NCBI RefSeq assembly: GCF_009830125.1
Contig: NZ_WUPT01000002.1
Coordinates: forward strand, 840,001 to 904,000
Direction: 5' to 3'
DNA from: Kangsaoukella pontilimi
GTDB lineage: Bacteria > Pseudomonadota > Alphaproteobacteria > Rhodobacterales > Rhodobacteraceae
DNA: 64,000 bases
Shown here: positions 1 through 12,508 of the stretch, piece after piece
Numbering within the stretch: position 1 is the first letter of the stretch
Layout of the letters: every line of letters starts with the position of its first letter
Translations under genes and position numbers: made by a program
Notes under the pieces: generated by a model
The model's input: the letters and a program-made list of their open reading frames with translations, nothing else
What the model was told of the DNA's origin: nothing
Database searches by the model: none

Positions 1-2415
<2,415 letters not shown>

Positions 2416-2505
2416 CCAGTAGAAGACAGGATCGAAAGCATACACCGCAGTATAGTTGACTTGGAAACGTGATTGCCTTGGCAATTGCGGAACATGTGCT
2501 CCCTC

Positions 2506-2623
2506 GGTTTGGTGGTCATAGCGCGAGCAAAACACCCGATCCCATTCCGAACTCGGCCGTTAAGTGCCGTAGCGCCGATGGTACTGCGTCTTAAGACGTG
2601 GGAGAGTAGGTCGCCGCCAAACC
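2506..2623 (+). rRNA. 5S ribosomal RNA
   Basis: A typical 118-nt 5S rRNA. The terminal helix forms between ggtttggtgg at the start and ccgccaaacc at the end, and conserved internal blocks include cccgatcccattccgaactc and gtgccgtagcgccgatggta. It follows 23S by about 90 bases, as expected for a Rhodobacterales rRNA operon. Confidence 0.96.
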
Positions 2624-2670
2624 TAGCGAGCACATGTGTGTATCTCTCGACGATGTTGAATAACGACGAA

Positions 2671-2690
2671 GCGCCCCACGGGGCGCTTTT
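2671..2690 (+). terminator. Rho-independent terminator of the rRNA operon
   Basis: A 7-bp perfect stem gcgcccc/ggggcgc with a 2-base loop is followed at once by TTTT. It lies 47 bases after 5S, so rRNA transcription probably ends here, before the distant tRNA-fMet. Confidence 0.85.
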
Positions 2691-2966
2691 GTTGTTTCTG
2701 GGCTCCCGAAATAACCGTTTGGACGTCTTACTCTTTGATCCAGAGCGTTGCGTTGAGCGAAAGGGAGCGTCTCTGCCGCGTTCTCAGCAGAATGCGTGGA
2801 CGGGCAAGTCGCGGATTGCTTCGGTGAGACATGTCCAAAGTGCAGTGTCCCCGAGCATATCCCTGGTTCGGGTTGGATCCGCTCGATAGAATGGAAGCTG
2901 GCTCTTGCTGCTATCCGACAAATACATCGTACGGAGTCATATACCGACAGAGTGCTGCGCCCTTCG

Positions 2967-3614
2967 CTACATCGTCAGGAAGAAGAAAACCGGCAGCGGT
3001 GCGACCGCGATAAGTATCGTCAGCAAGAATTGCGGGAGGCCGTAAAGGCCTGAGGCGCCGGCCGCGAAGGCGAGACCGCCGCCGCCACCGATCAGCGAAT
3101 TTCCGGGGGTGTTGATCAGAATGGCAAGCGTCACATATCTGTTTTCAAAAGCTTTTTTAAGTGCGCCCTCAGGCACAAGCTCGAGCAGAATGGCGTCTCG
3201 TTCGGCCGCCGGTGTCTCGTGTATCCGCCGGACGAGGGCGGCTGTCCGTTTGAGCCCAAGCCAGGCGAGACCGCCGCAAAGCGTTTCATGCGGGACCAGC
3301 CGCGCGATCAGGAATGACAAGGTCAGCGCTCCGACCATCCCGAGATACACCACAGGAGCCGCCACGGCGCCGAACAAGAACAACAAGGCAAAGCCGATCT
3401 CGGCCCCCGGTACAAAGGGAATGGCAGCCAGAACCACGTAGAGAACCAGCGCCGATACGACCATCTTGTTGAACATGGGCGTGTCCATGGGCCGAAGTTC
3501 CGGCAAAAGCGCCGTCCTCAACGCATCTCCTACGAGCCAGCCGATGCCAAGGAGGACGATCCAGAACAGAAGAACCCGCCACCGAGACCGTAGACGATTG
3601 AGCGTCGCTCCCAT
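2967..3614 (-). CDS. VTT/TVP38-like small inner-membrane protein
   Basis: A 215-aa integral membrane protein. Hydrophobic helices lie near residues 14-33, 49-70, 72-100 and, at the C-terminus, 165-214. The segment FVPGAEIGFALLFLFGAV followed by a second helix and FLIARLVP resembles the SNARE-associated/VTT (DedA-TVP38) core, a family of membrane proteins of poorly known transport or scrambling role. It stands alone on the minus strand, facing the rRNA operon, with its 5' end toward the ThuA pair. The family call is tentative; that it is a membrane protein is clear. Confidence 0.6.
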   Translation of the reverse strand: MGATLNRLRSRWRVLLFWIVLLGIGWLVGDALRTALLPELRPMDTPMFNKMVVSALVLYVVLAAIPFVPGAEIGFALLFLFGAVAAPVVYLGMVGALTLSFLIARLVPHETLCGGLAWLGLKRTAALVRRIHETPAAERDAILLELVPEGALKKAFENRYVTLAILINTPGNSLIGGGGGLAFAAGASGLYGLPQFLLTILIAVAPLPVFFFLTM

Positions 3615-3824
3615 GCGGGCTCCTGAGTAACGCCAGACCGGGGCGCTGGCTGGATTTCGCTTTTCGAATTAACCCCGCGTAAAGGCTGAAGCAGACAGGC
3701 GGCAATTGCAATTCCACGTTTCCGAAGGTTTTTCATGCCTCGGTGAATGGATGGCGTGCTTGCGATTGGAATTGACGCCGCTCTGGCGATGGGGAACCGT
3801 CGCCCAAATCAGAAGGAGCACGGA

Positions 3825-4607
3825 ATGCCAAGGGTTATCGTCTGGGGCGAAAACGTCCACGAGCAAAAGAGCAAGGTCGTCCGAGACATCTACCCCGACG
3901 GTATGCACGAGACGATCGCCGCGGCACTACGGCAGGATTCGGCGATCACGGCTGACACGGCCACACTTCAGAAACCAGAGCACGGACTGACGGCGGAGCG
4001 TCTGGCCAATTGCGACGTGCTGATCTGGTGGGGTCACGCCGCCCATGGCGATGTCGAGGATGCCGTGGTCGAACGGGTGGCGGAAGCCGTCTGGTCGGGT
4101 ATGGGCCTGATCGCGCTGCACTCGGCGCATTTTTCGAAAATTTTCAAGCGCTTGATGGGGTCGCCCTGTGCGCTGACCTGGCGCGAAGCAGGCGAGCGGG
4201 AGCGTATCTGGGTGACCAATCCGCTCCATCCGATTGCTGCCGGTCTGCCGCAATCCTTCGAGCTGGAGCACGAAGAAATGTATGGTGAACCATTTTCGAT
4301 CCCGGAGCCGCTTGAGACGGTGATGATCGGATGGTTTCAGGGCGGCGAGGTTTTTCGATCCGGTGTGACCTTCCGGCGTGGCGCGGGAAACATCTTCTAT
4401 TTCCAGCCGGGGCACGAGACCTATCCCACCTACCATGACCCGGTGATCGGCCACGTCCTTCGCAATGCCGTTCACTGGGCAGCGAGCGATCAGCCTCGTC
4501 TTGCGGCGCCGACCGACGCTCCGAACCGCCCCGTCGCCGAGGCACCCGAAAAGATCGAGCAGCGCGGACCGCGTCTGCATCAGGATGGCGAAGAGGGGCT
4601 TCGGTGA
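3825..4607 (+). CDS. ThuA-like trehalose/sugar utilisation protein
   Basis: A 260-aa protein starting MPRVIVWGENVHEQ, with DVLIWWGHAAHGDV, GLIALHSAHFSK and the C-terminal GNIFYFQPGHETYPTYH block, all typical of the ThuA family (class I glutamine-amidotransferase-like fold). ThuA of rhizobia works with the dehydrogenase ThuB in oxidising trehalose and related disaccharides to 3-keto forms. The ATG at 3825 is chosen because AGAAGGAG lies 7-14 bases upstream and homologues begin at this position; the longer frame has no such site. The stop overlaps the start of the next gene, a sugar dehydrogenase, so the two form an operon. Confidence 0.85.
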   Translation: MPRVIVWGENVHEQKSKVVRDIYPDGMHETIAAALRQDSAITADTATLQKPEHGLTAERLANCDVLIWWGHAAHGDVEDAVVERVAEAVWSGMGLIALHSAHFSKIFKRLMGSPCALTWREAGERERIWVTNPLHPIAAGLPQSFELEHEEMYGEPFSIPEPLETVMIGWFQGGEVFRSGVTFRRGAGNIFYFQPGHETYPTYHDPVIGHVLRNAVHWAASDQPRLAAPTDAPNRPVAEAPEKIEQRGPRLHQDGEEGLR

Positions 4608-5629
4608 TGCGCCTCTTGATTCTCGGGACCGGCAACATGGCCGGCACTCACGCGCAGGCGTTTTCCGCCATTGACGGGGTAGACGTGGTCGCCTGTGCCG
4701 ATATCGACGAGGGGCGGGCGCGGGCCTTTGCGGATCGTTTCGACATTCCAGAGGCTTACGGTTCTCTGGACGCGGCGCTGGCGAAGGGCGGTTGTACCGC
4801 GATGGCCAACACGACACCGGATGCTGCGCATTTCGCGACGACCATGAAGGCGATCGACGCCGGCCTTCATATCTTCTGCGAGAAGCCCCTTGCCACGAAT
4901 GCAGAGGACGCGCGCCGCATGGTGCGCGCGGCGGATGCGGCAGGGCGGATCACGGGGGTGAACCTGACCTATCGGAATGTCGCAGCGCTGCAAGAGGCGC
5001 GCCGGATCGTGGCGGCGGGCCGCATCGGCGCGGCCCGGCATTTCGAGGCGGCCTATCTGCAAAGCTGGCTGACCCAGCCCGCCTGGGGCGACTGGGCGAC
5101 CGAGGACGTCTGGCTCTGGCGGTTGTCGAGTGCCCATGGCTCGCTCGGTGCGCTTGGCGATATCGGCATTCACATTTTCGACTTCGCGACCTATGCGGCG
5201 GGCTCGAACATTCTCGACATGCATTCGAACCTGACCACATTTCCGAAAGCTCCAGGCGACCGGATTGGCGAGTATGTCCTTGATGCAAATGACAGTTTCA
5301 CCATGACCGCGCGACTGGAGAACGGTGCCGCGGGCGTTATCCATGCGACGCGATTCGCGCCTGGGCACCTGAACGACCTGTCGCTCAGGCTGTTCGGAAC
5401 CAAAGGCGGGATCGAGCTGACCAATAGCGGTCCGCTCGGGACGCTCCGGATTTGCGAGGGCGACGATCTTTCTACAGCGACATGGCGGGACGTGCCTCTT
5501 GAGCCGGTGGAAACCAACTACCAACGCTTCGCGGATGCAGTCCGCAAGGGGACGCCGATGAAGCCCGATTTCGCGACGGCGGCACGACTTCAGGAAGTCA
5601 TTGACCGCGCCGCCGCAGCGGGCGGTTGA
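4607..5629 (+). CDS. Gfo/Idh/MocA-family oxidoreductase
   Basis: A 340-aa NAD(P)-dependent dehydrogenase. The N-terminal Rossmann motif is LILGTGNMAGTHAQAF, and the family motif CEKPLATN lies near residue 95. The C-terminal part is the beta-sheet substrate domain, with DIGIHIFDFATYAAGS as the active-site helix. The start overlaps the ThuA stop in a TGATG arrangement; a GTG one codon earlier (4604) is also possible. With the ThuA partner it probably acts on a disaccharide or sugar derivative (ThuB-like role), but the substrate cannot be read from sequence. Confidence 0.88.
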   Translation: MRLLILGTGNMAGTHAQAFSAIDGVDVVACADIDEGRARAFADRFDIPEAYGSLDAALAKGGCTAMANTTPDAAHFATTMKAIDAGLHIFCEKPLATNAEDARRMVRAADAAGRITGVNLTYRNVAALQEARRIVAAGRIGAARHFEAAYLQSWLTQPAWGDWATEDVWLWRLSSAHGSLGALGDIGIHIFDFATYAAGSNILDMHSNLTTFPKAPGDRIGEYVLDANDSFTMTARLENGAAGVIHATRFAPGHLNDLSLRLFGTKGGIELTNSGPLGTLRICEGDDLSTATWRDVPLEPVETNYQRFADAVRKGTPMKPDFATAARLQEVIDRAAAAGG

Positions 5630-5678
5630 GACAGAGCCTTATTCGCAGAAATCGTGCCAAAAAAGCAGGCGGCCCCCC

Positions 5679-5707
5679 TTGCAGGTCCCCGGCAGGAGGG
5701 ATAGATG
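5679..5707 (+). promoter_or_regulatory. Candidate promoter of tRNA-fMet
   Basis: TTGCAG at 5679-5684 and TAGATG at 5702-5707 are separated by 17 bases and lie 12 bases before the tRNA. The match to a sigma-70 promoter is fair. It would let the tRNA be transcribed independently of the rRNA operon, which ends in its own terminator 3 kb upstream. Confidence 0.4.
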
Positions 5708-5718
5708 ACCCCCATTGG

Positions 5719-7497
<1,779 letters not shown>

Positions 7498-8059
7498 GCG
7501 ATGGCCCCCTTAATCGTGGAGGCGAGCCCGTGCATGTCGCCTGTTCTCCGCCTCAATGAAATCTCTCGCAGCCTGCCGCGCCAACAAGCGAACAAGGGTG
7601 ACCAGCCGCGGGTCATCACCAGCAGGAGTGAGGCGCGCGATTTTGTTCTCAGTCGCTCCGCCACCCCGAGATGAGTCCTGGGCGTCCCTTGAGGCGTCAG
7701 CCCCCGGCCTGCTTTTCTGGTCCCATTCCATAGTCGCCAGCCTGCCAGAGGGTGGCGCGCGTACGAAGGAAAAAGCCTATGCATCATAACGGGTTGGAGG
7801 TGGGGCGCGCGCATACTCGCGTAGTCTGGCGCATTGATGGCTGCTACAGCGTCGCACAAATCGGCGGCCCGGAAACCGGAGATACTGCGCTGTTCTATGC
7901 GAATTCTCACCATTCAGGGGCCCTAAGCTGTGGTAGGGCGCGAAGACCGTTGCCTGAACGAAGTCTGCCATAGGCCGCCCGAATCGCGCAACGCAGGTGT
8001 CACTAAGGCGCAGTAAGCAGCCACTGGCCAAGCGAGAGAGCAAGAGACTGGGAGGGGTG
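7498..8059. other. Non-coding stretch between recombinase and DUF932 gene
   Basis: No frame in these 560 bases has a plausible start, ribosome site or recognisable protein. It carries no clear repeat of the att core. It would be expected to hold the recombinase promoter near 7500-7600, but no strong sigma-70 match stands out. Confidence 0.4.
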
Positions 8060-8107
8060 CCGTGACGGGTTGAGGGCTGGAGGAGAGGCCTCCGGCGCCC
8101 GTCGCGG
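8060..8107 (+). promoter_or_regulatory. Structured leader RNA upstream of the DUF932 gene
   Basis: A 10-bp outer stem pairs CCGTGACGGG (8060-8069) with CCCGTCGCGG (8098-8107). Inside it, an 8-bp stem pairs GCTGGAGG (8076-8083) with CCTCCGGC (8089-8096) and closes a loop AGAGG. The outer stem ends directly at the GGAGG ribosome site, ten bases before the ATG. The same architecture with different stem bases precedes the parB-like gene at 10224. Confidence 0.7.
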
Positions 8108-8117
8108 AGGTTTTCCA

Positions 8118-9311
8118 ATGAACACCGAAATTATCGATGCCGGGCGTGATATCAGCGGCGGCTACAAGGTGGATGTGTCGCGCGGCGAGAACGTGGACCG
8201 CGTGTCGTCGGAGTGGTTCGTGCGGCCGGATGACGAGCGATATCTGTCGCTCGACGACCTTTTCGCCTCGGTCAAGGGCCGGGCGGAGCGGAGCCGGACG
8301 CGCACGGTGGAGAGCGCGGCGATCCTGGTCGAGGCGCATTGCGACGACCCGGAAAAGCTGGGCCTTGTCCTGCCGGGCGCGGATGAACCCATCGCGCCGA
8401 CGCATTGGTCCTTCGGCCAGCTCGCCAGCATCGTCGGCGCGCCGGCGGCCTATCTGCGGCAACTGCCCGCGCCGCTCGCCGGGATCAACCTGCAATACGG
8501 ACTGACCAACCACCGGGCCGAGCAGATCAAGACGCTGGAAGTCGCCGACGGCCGCACGGAGCTGCGCGCCGTGACCGGCCCCGACTACGGGCGAATCTAC
8601 GACCACGAACTTGTCTCCGCCGTGCAGCGCATCGCGGGCAACGGCACCGGCGACACGCGTTGGAAGGTGCCGGGGGTGCTCGACTGGTCGACCGGCATCT
8701 ACAACCCGCGCGTGGACGTGACGAAGGAGACGACGACGCTGTACGCCTCTGACCGCGACGTGTTCCTGTTTCTCGTCGACGACCTCAATCCGATCGAGGC
8801 GGGGCTGATGCCCGACGGCTCGCCCGACCTCTATTTCCGGGGGTTCTATTGCTGGAATTCGGAGGTGGGCGCCAAGACGCTCGGCATCGCCAGCTTCTAC
8901 CTGCGCGCGGTCTGCCAGAACCGCAACCTCTGGGGTGTCGAGGACTTCCAGGAGATCACCATCCGGCACTCGAAATATGCCGCCTCCCGCTTCGCTCACG
9001 AGGCCGCCCCGGCGCTCAGCCGCTTCGCCGAGTCTTCGCCCGCGCCCTTCATCGACGGCATCCGCGCTGCACAGGAGAAGATCGTCGCGCGGTCGGACGA
9101 GGACCGTCAGGATTTCCTTCGCAAGCGCGGGTTCTCGAAGGCGGAGACGGGGCGGATCGTCGAAACGGTCTTGGCCGAGGAAGGCCGGCCGCCCGAGAGC
9201 GTCTTCGACTTCGTGCAGGGGATCACGGCGATCGCCCGGTCGAAGCCGCAGCAGGATGCGCGGTTGGTGATGGAAGGGAAGGCGAAGGGGCTGTTGGAAA
9301 GGGTGACTTAG
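8118..9311 (+). CDS. DUF932 domain protein (phage/plasmid-like)
   Basis: A 397-aa DUF932 protein. Features seen are the N-terminal segment up to SSEWFVRPDDERYLSLDDLF, the central block HWSFGQLASIVGAPAAYLRQLP, RAVTGPDYGRIYDHELV, and the core DRDVFLFLVDD followed by GFYCWNSEVGAKTLGIASFYLRAVCQNRNLWG. DUF932 genes are common near the left end of alphaproteobacterial ICEs and plasmids; their role is unknown, with maintenance or DNA handling after transfer usually assumed. The start at 8118 has GGAGG upstream. A structured leader RNA lies immediately before it and is shared with the ParB-like gene, suggesting joint control. Confidence 0.9.
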   Translation: MNTEIIDAGRDISGGYKVDVSRGENVDRVSSEWFVRPDDERYLSLDDLFASVKGRAERSRTRTVESAAILVEAHCDDPEKLGLVLPGADEPIAPTHWSFGQLASIVGAPAAYLRQLPAPLAGINLQYGLTNHRAEQIKTLEVADGRTELRAVTGPDYGRIYDHELVSAVQRIAGNGTGDTRWKVPGVLDWSTGIYNPRVDVTKETTTLYASDRDVFLFLVDDLNPIEAGLMPDGSPDLYFRGFYCWNSEVGAKTLGIASFYLRAVCQNRNLWGVEDFQEITIRHSKYAASRFAHEAAPALSRFAESSPAPFIDGIRAAQEKIVARSDEDRQDFLRKRGFSKAETGRIVETVLAEEGRPPESVFDFVQGITAIARSKPQQDARLVMEGKAKGLLERVT

Positions 9312-9489
9312 GCGGTATCTTCGGGTGGCGGGCCAAGACAAGGTCCGCCACCCGAAAACGGGGAGGAACAGCCAAATCGTTACCTTTGCACACACAGACG
9401 GCTTCGCCGTGTTTCTTCGGTACTTGCCTTGAGTGTGCAATCCACGGATACGATTTTCAAATCTCGATATTTGTTCTTGGAGCTCGCCA

Positions 9490-10131
9490 ATGCCAATGAA
9501 CCGCTGGCTGAAAAAATACACGAAATTGGAGCACTTGGAGCCGACGTTAAGGGCACTGCAACTGCATCTGGGAGACCCGAAGGAATGGGATGACAAGAAT
9601 GATAGCGAGTGTATCCGCATATATTCTGAGAGGTTTCCCGAGCATGAAATCCGAGGAACTTGTCTTACGGAAGCAGCAGATAGGTTTCATTTCTGGCATG
9701 TTTTTGGTGAACGTGAGAAAGGCGTATGCCTTTGGTACGAAAGAGACAGCCTTATCGATGACATAAAACAGGACGGTTCACTTCTTGCTGACAAAGTTCG
9801 ATATTGGCTGCCCGCTGAACTGAGTCAGTTAGAGCTTCGTTTGATCCCATTTGCCAAAAGAAAACAGTACCGCGATGAATGCGAATTTCGTGTTCTTAGA
9901 ATGCATACAAATCCGGGAATGAGCGCCGATAAGTTTTCTTTTTCCGCTAACAGCCTCAAACGGATCTATCTAAATCCATGGTTATCGCCGAAGGAAGTGA
10001 AGCGAGAGAAAGATAGGATTTCAGGGCTGCTGAAAGATCACCTGAAGCATGTTCGCGTGATGCAAAACCGGTCCCTGAAGCAAAAAGCGTGGATTGATGC
10101 TGTGTCCGCCAGGGTTGGAACTAACCGTTAG
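9490..10131 (+). CDS. DUF2971-like protein (inserted cargo)
   Basis: A 213-aa protein; ATG at 9490 (or 9496). The segment FHFWHVFGEREKGVCLWYERDSL resembles the DUF2971 motif (a trp/his-rich segment followed by GVCLGF-like), and CEFRVLRMHTN with ANSLKRIYLNPWLSPKE fits the second half of that family. No enzymatic role is established for DUF2971; such genes are often found in accessory and defence-rich regions. GC content is visibly lower than in its neighbours, with codons such as AAA, ATA and TTT used freely. It splits two genes that carry the same leader RNA, so it was probably acquired after the element's core was formed. Confidence 0.6.
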   Translation: MPMNRWLKKYTKLEHLEPTLRALQLHLGDPKEWDDKNDSECIRIYSERFPEHEIRGTCLTEAADRFHFWHVFGEREKGVCLWYERDSLIDDIKQDGSLLADKVRYWLPAELSQLELRLIPFAKRKQYRDECEFRVLRMHTNPGMSADKFSFSANSLKRIYLNPWLSPKEVKREKDRISGLLKDHLKHVRVMQNRSLKQKAWIDAVSARVGTNR

Positions 10132-10223
10132 ACTTGTAGTTTGTGCTGCACCGCTGTGCCGCCGCTTCCAGCGAATTTTTTTTGCCCGTCGCACTCGTTA
10201 GAGTTAGAGGGGTGCCGGGTTTT

Positions 10224-10274
10224 CCGTGACGGGTTTGGAGGTCGGGAGAGAGGCTCCCGGCTGGCCTGTCGCGG
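10224..10274 (+). promoter_or_regulatory. Second copy of the structured leader RNA, upstream of parB-like gene
   Basis: An outer stem pairs CCGTGACGGG (10224-10233) with CCTGTCGCGG (10265-10274). An inner 8-bp stem pairs GTCGGGAG (10241-10248) with CTCCCGGC (10254-10261) and again has loop AGAGG. Compared with the copy at 8060, the inner stem differs at several positions on both sides with pairing kept. The outer stem adjoins the GGAG ribosome site before the ATG at 10285. Confidence 0.7.
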
Positions 10275-10284
10275 AGATATCCCG

Positions 10285-12411
10285 ATGACCAAGCAACAGA
10301 AGATCACCCTCAGCGCCTCGCGCGACATCCCCTTCAACAAGCTGATGCTCAGCCAGTCGAACGTGCGTCACGTCAAGGCCGGCGTGTCGATCGAGGAGCT
10401 GGCCGAGGACATCGCGCGGCGGACGCTGCTCAGCTCCATCACCGTGCGGCCCGTGCTGGACGACAGCGGCGCCGAGACCGGCATGTACACGATCCCGGCG
10501 GGCGGGCGGCGGTTCCGGGCGCTCGAGCTGCTTGTGAAGCAGAAGCGCATGAACAAGACCGCGCTGGTGCCCTGCATCGTGCGCACAGACGGGCTCGCAG
10601 AGGAGGATAGCCTCGCCGAGAACGTCCAGCGCGCGCCGCTGCATCCGCTCGACCAGTTCCGCGCCTTCCAGGCGATGCGCGAGAAGGGTCGCACCGAGGA
10701 GGAGATCGCGGCCGCCTTCTTCGTCTCGGCCAGCGTGGTCAATCAGCGGCTGAAGCTCGCCGCCGTCGCGCCGTCGCTGCTCGACGCCTATGCCGAGGAG
10801 GAGATGACGCTCGACCAGCTCATGGCCTTCACGGTCAATCCCGATCACACGCGGCAGGAACAGGTCTGGGAGGCGCTGCAGCGGCACTATTCACGGCAGC
10901 CCTACGAGATCCGCCGCATGCTGACCGAGGGTGCGGTGCGGGCCTCGGACAAGCGGGCTCAGTTCGTCGGGCTCGACGATTACGTCGAGGCCGGGGGCGA
11001 AATCCTGCGCGACCTGTTTCAGCAGGACGATGGCGGCTGGCTGCAGGATGCCGCCCTGCTCGACGTGATGGTGCGCGAGAAACTGGACGAAGAGGCTGAA
11101 GCGGTGCGCAGCGAGGGCTGGAAATGGGTCGAGGTCGATACCGAGTTCCCCTATGGCCACACCTTCGGGATGCGCCGGGTCCAAGGCGAGGCGGTGCCGA
11201 TGACCGACGAGGAGTCTGCCAGCTACCAGACGCTGAAGGCCGAATACGACGCGCTTGAGGCCGAGCATGCGGAGGCCGACGAGTTGCCCGACGACGTCGA
11301 TGCCCGGCTGGGCGAGATCGAGGAGGCGATGGAGGCGCTCGAGGCACGCCCGATCCGGTACGAGGCCGACGACCTTGCGCTGGCGGGAGCCTTCGTCAGC
11401 ATCGACAGCTCCGGGCGGCTGCGGGTCGAACGGGGCTATGTGCGGCCCGAGGATGAGCCGGTCGAGGAGGTGGAGGACACTGGCGAGGTCGTACCGGAAG
11501 AGTCGACGGTCGAGGACTCCGACAACACCGTTGCGTCGGCCTCGGACGAGGAGGAAGAAGACGAGGGCCTCAAACCGCTCTCCGACCGCCTCGTCATGGA
11601 ACTGACGGCCCATCGCACCCTGGCGCTGCGCAATGCGCTGGCCCAGGACCCGCAGGTCGCCTTCCTCGCGGCCCTGCACACGATGGTCCTGCGGCTCTTC
11701 TACCGCTACGCCGTCGACAGCTGTGTCGAGATCGAACCGCGCAACGCGGGGTTCGGATCGCAGGTGCCGGGCCTCGGTGATACGGTCTACGCGCAGGCCA
11801 TCGACCAACGTCACGAAACCTGGGCACGCAACCTGCCGAAGGCATCCGAGGACCTCTGGGAGGCGCTGACCGAATTCGACAGCTGCAGCCGCGAGACGCT
11901 CTTCGCCCATTGCGTGGCAATGAGCGTGAATGCCGTCCACGATCCCTACCAGCGCCGACCGCGCGCCATAGCGCATGCGGATGTGCTGGCCGGGACCGTC
12001 GGGCTCGACATGGCCAAGGCGGGCTGGACGGCCACCGGTGACAGCTACCTTGGTCGCGTGACCAAGGCGCGCATCCTCGAGGCTGTGCGCGAGGCGAAAG
12101 GTGAGGACGCCGCCGACCGGATCGCCGGGCTGAAGAAGGCCGAAATGGTGACGGCAGCAGAGGACCTGCTCGTCGGCACCGGCTGGCTGCCCGAACCGTT
12201 GCGCACGCCGCCGCTGCCGGAAGACGACGCACCGGAGATCAAACTGATAGACGAGGCGGACCGCGCCAATGACGCTTCGGAAGACGATCCCGACAGCGGC
12301 GAAGCGCAATCGGCGGAAGACGGCGGCGAACCGGCTATCGGAGACTCCGACCCGATGGAGGACGATGATCCGGTCGCCGGTGACGCCTTCGCCAAGACAG
12401 CCGCCGAGTGA
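10285..12411 (+). CDS. ParB/RepB-type nuclease-domain protein with long acidic C-terminus
   Basis: A 708-aa protein. A ParB N-terminal domain spans residues 15-120 (SQSNVRHVKAGVSIEELAEDI, IPAGGRRFRALELL, SLAENVQRAPLHPLDQFRAF), followed by the ParB helix-turn-helix EEEIAAAFFVSASVVNQRLKLA. The remainder holds coiled and acidic stretches (DEEEEDEG) and an acidic tail. This ICE-type ParB is much longer than chromosomal ParB (about 300 aa) and has no ParA partner beside it. It may act in regulation, maintenance or as a nuclease-like protein during transfer. The start at 10285 is chosen because GGAG in the shared leader RNA precedes it; the longer frame back to 10141 would cover that leader. Confidence 0.85.
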   Translation: MTKQQKITLSASRDIPFNKLMLSQSNVRHVKAGVSIEELAEDIARRTLLSSITVRPVLDDSGAETGMYTIPAGGRRFRALELLVKQKRMNKTALVPCIVRTDGLAEEDSLAENVQRAPLHPLDQFRAFQAMREKGRTEEEIAAAFFVSASVVNQRLKLAAVAPSLLDAYAEEEMTLDQLMAFTVNPDHTRQEQVWEALQRHYSRQPYEIRRMLTEGAVRASDKRAQFVGLDDYVEAGGEILRDLFQQDDGGWLQDAALLDVMVREKLDEEAEAVRSEGWKWVEVDTEFPYGHTFGMRRVQGEAVPMTDEESASYQTLKAEYDALEAEHAEADELPDDVDARLGEIEEAMEALEARPIRYEADDLALAGAFVSIDSSGRLRVERGYVRPEDEPVEEVEDTGEVVPEESTVEDSDNTVASASDEEEEDEGLKPLSDRLVMELTAHRTLALRNALAQDPQVAFLAALHTMVLRLFYRYAVDSCVEIEPRNAGFGSQVPGLGDTVYAQAIDQRHETWARNLPKASEDLWEALTEFDSCSRETLFAHCVAMSVNAVHDPYQRRPRAIAHADVLAGTVGLDMAKAGWTATGDSYLGRVTKARILEAVREAKGEDAADRIAGLKKAEMVTAAEDLLVGTGWLPEPLRTPPLPEDDAPEIKLIDEADRANDASEDDPDSGEAQSAEDGGEPAIGDSDPMEDDDPVAGDAFAKTAAE

Positions 12412-12425
12412 CCTTCGAGCAGCAC

Positions 12426-12480
12426 TGGACCTTCCCCCAAGGTCCAAAGTCAGGGGCCCGTCAGTCATGGCGGGCCCCTG
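12426..12480 (+). terminator. Two tandem hairpins after the parB-like gene
   Basis: The first hairpin is TGGACCTT/AAGGTCCA (12426-12433 with 12439-12446, loop CCCCC). The second is CAGGGGCCCG/CGGGCCCCTG (12451-12460 with 12471-12480, 10-base loop). Both stems are perfect. There is no U-run, so this may be a pause, attenuator or RNA-stabilising element rather than a simple intrinsic terminator. Confidence 0.55.
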
Positions 12481-12508
12481 ATTGCGTCCAACCCTCTTGG
12501 AGACCGCC

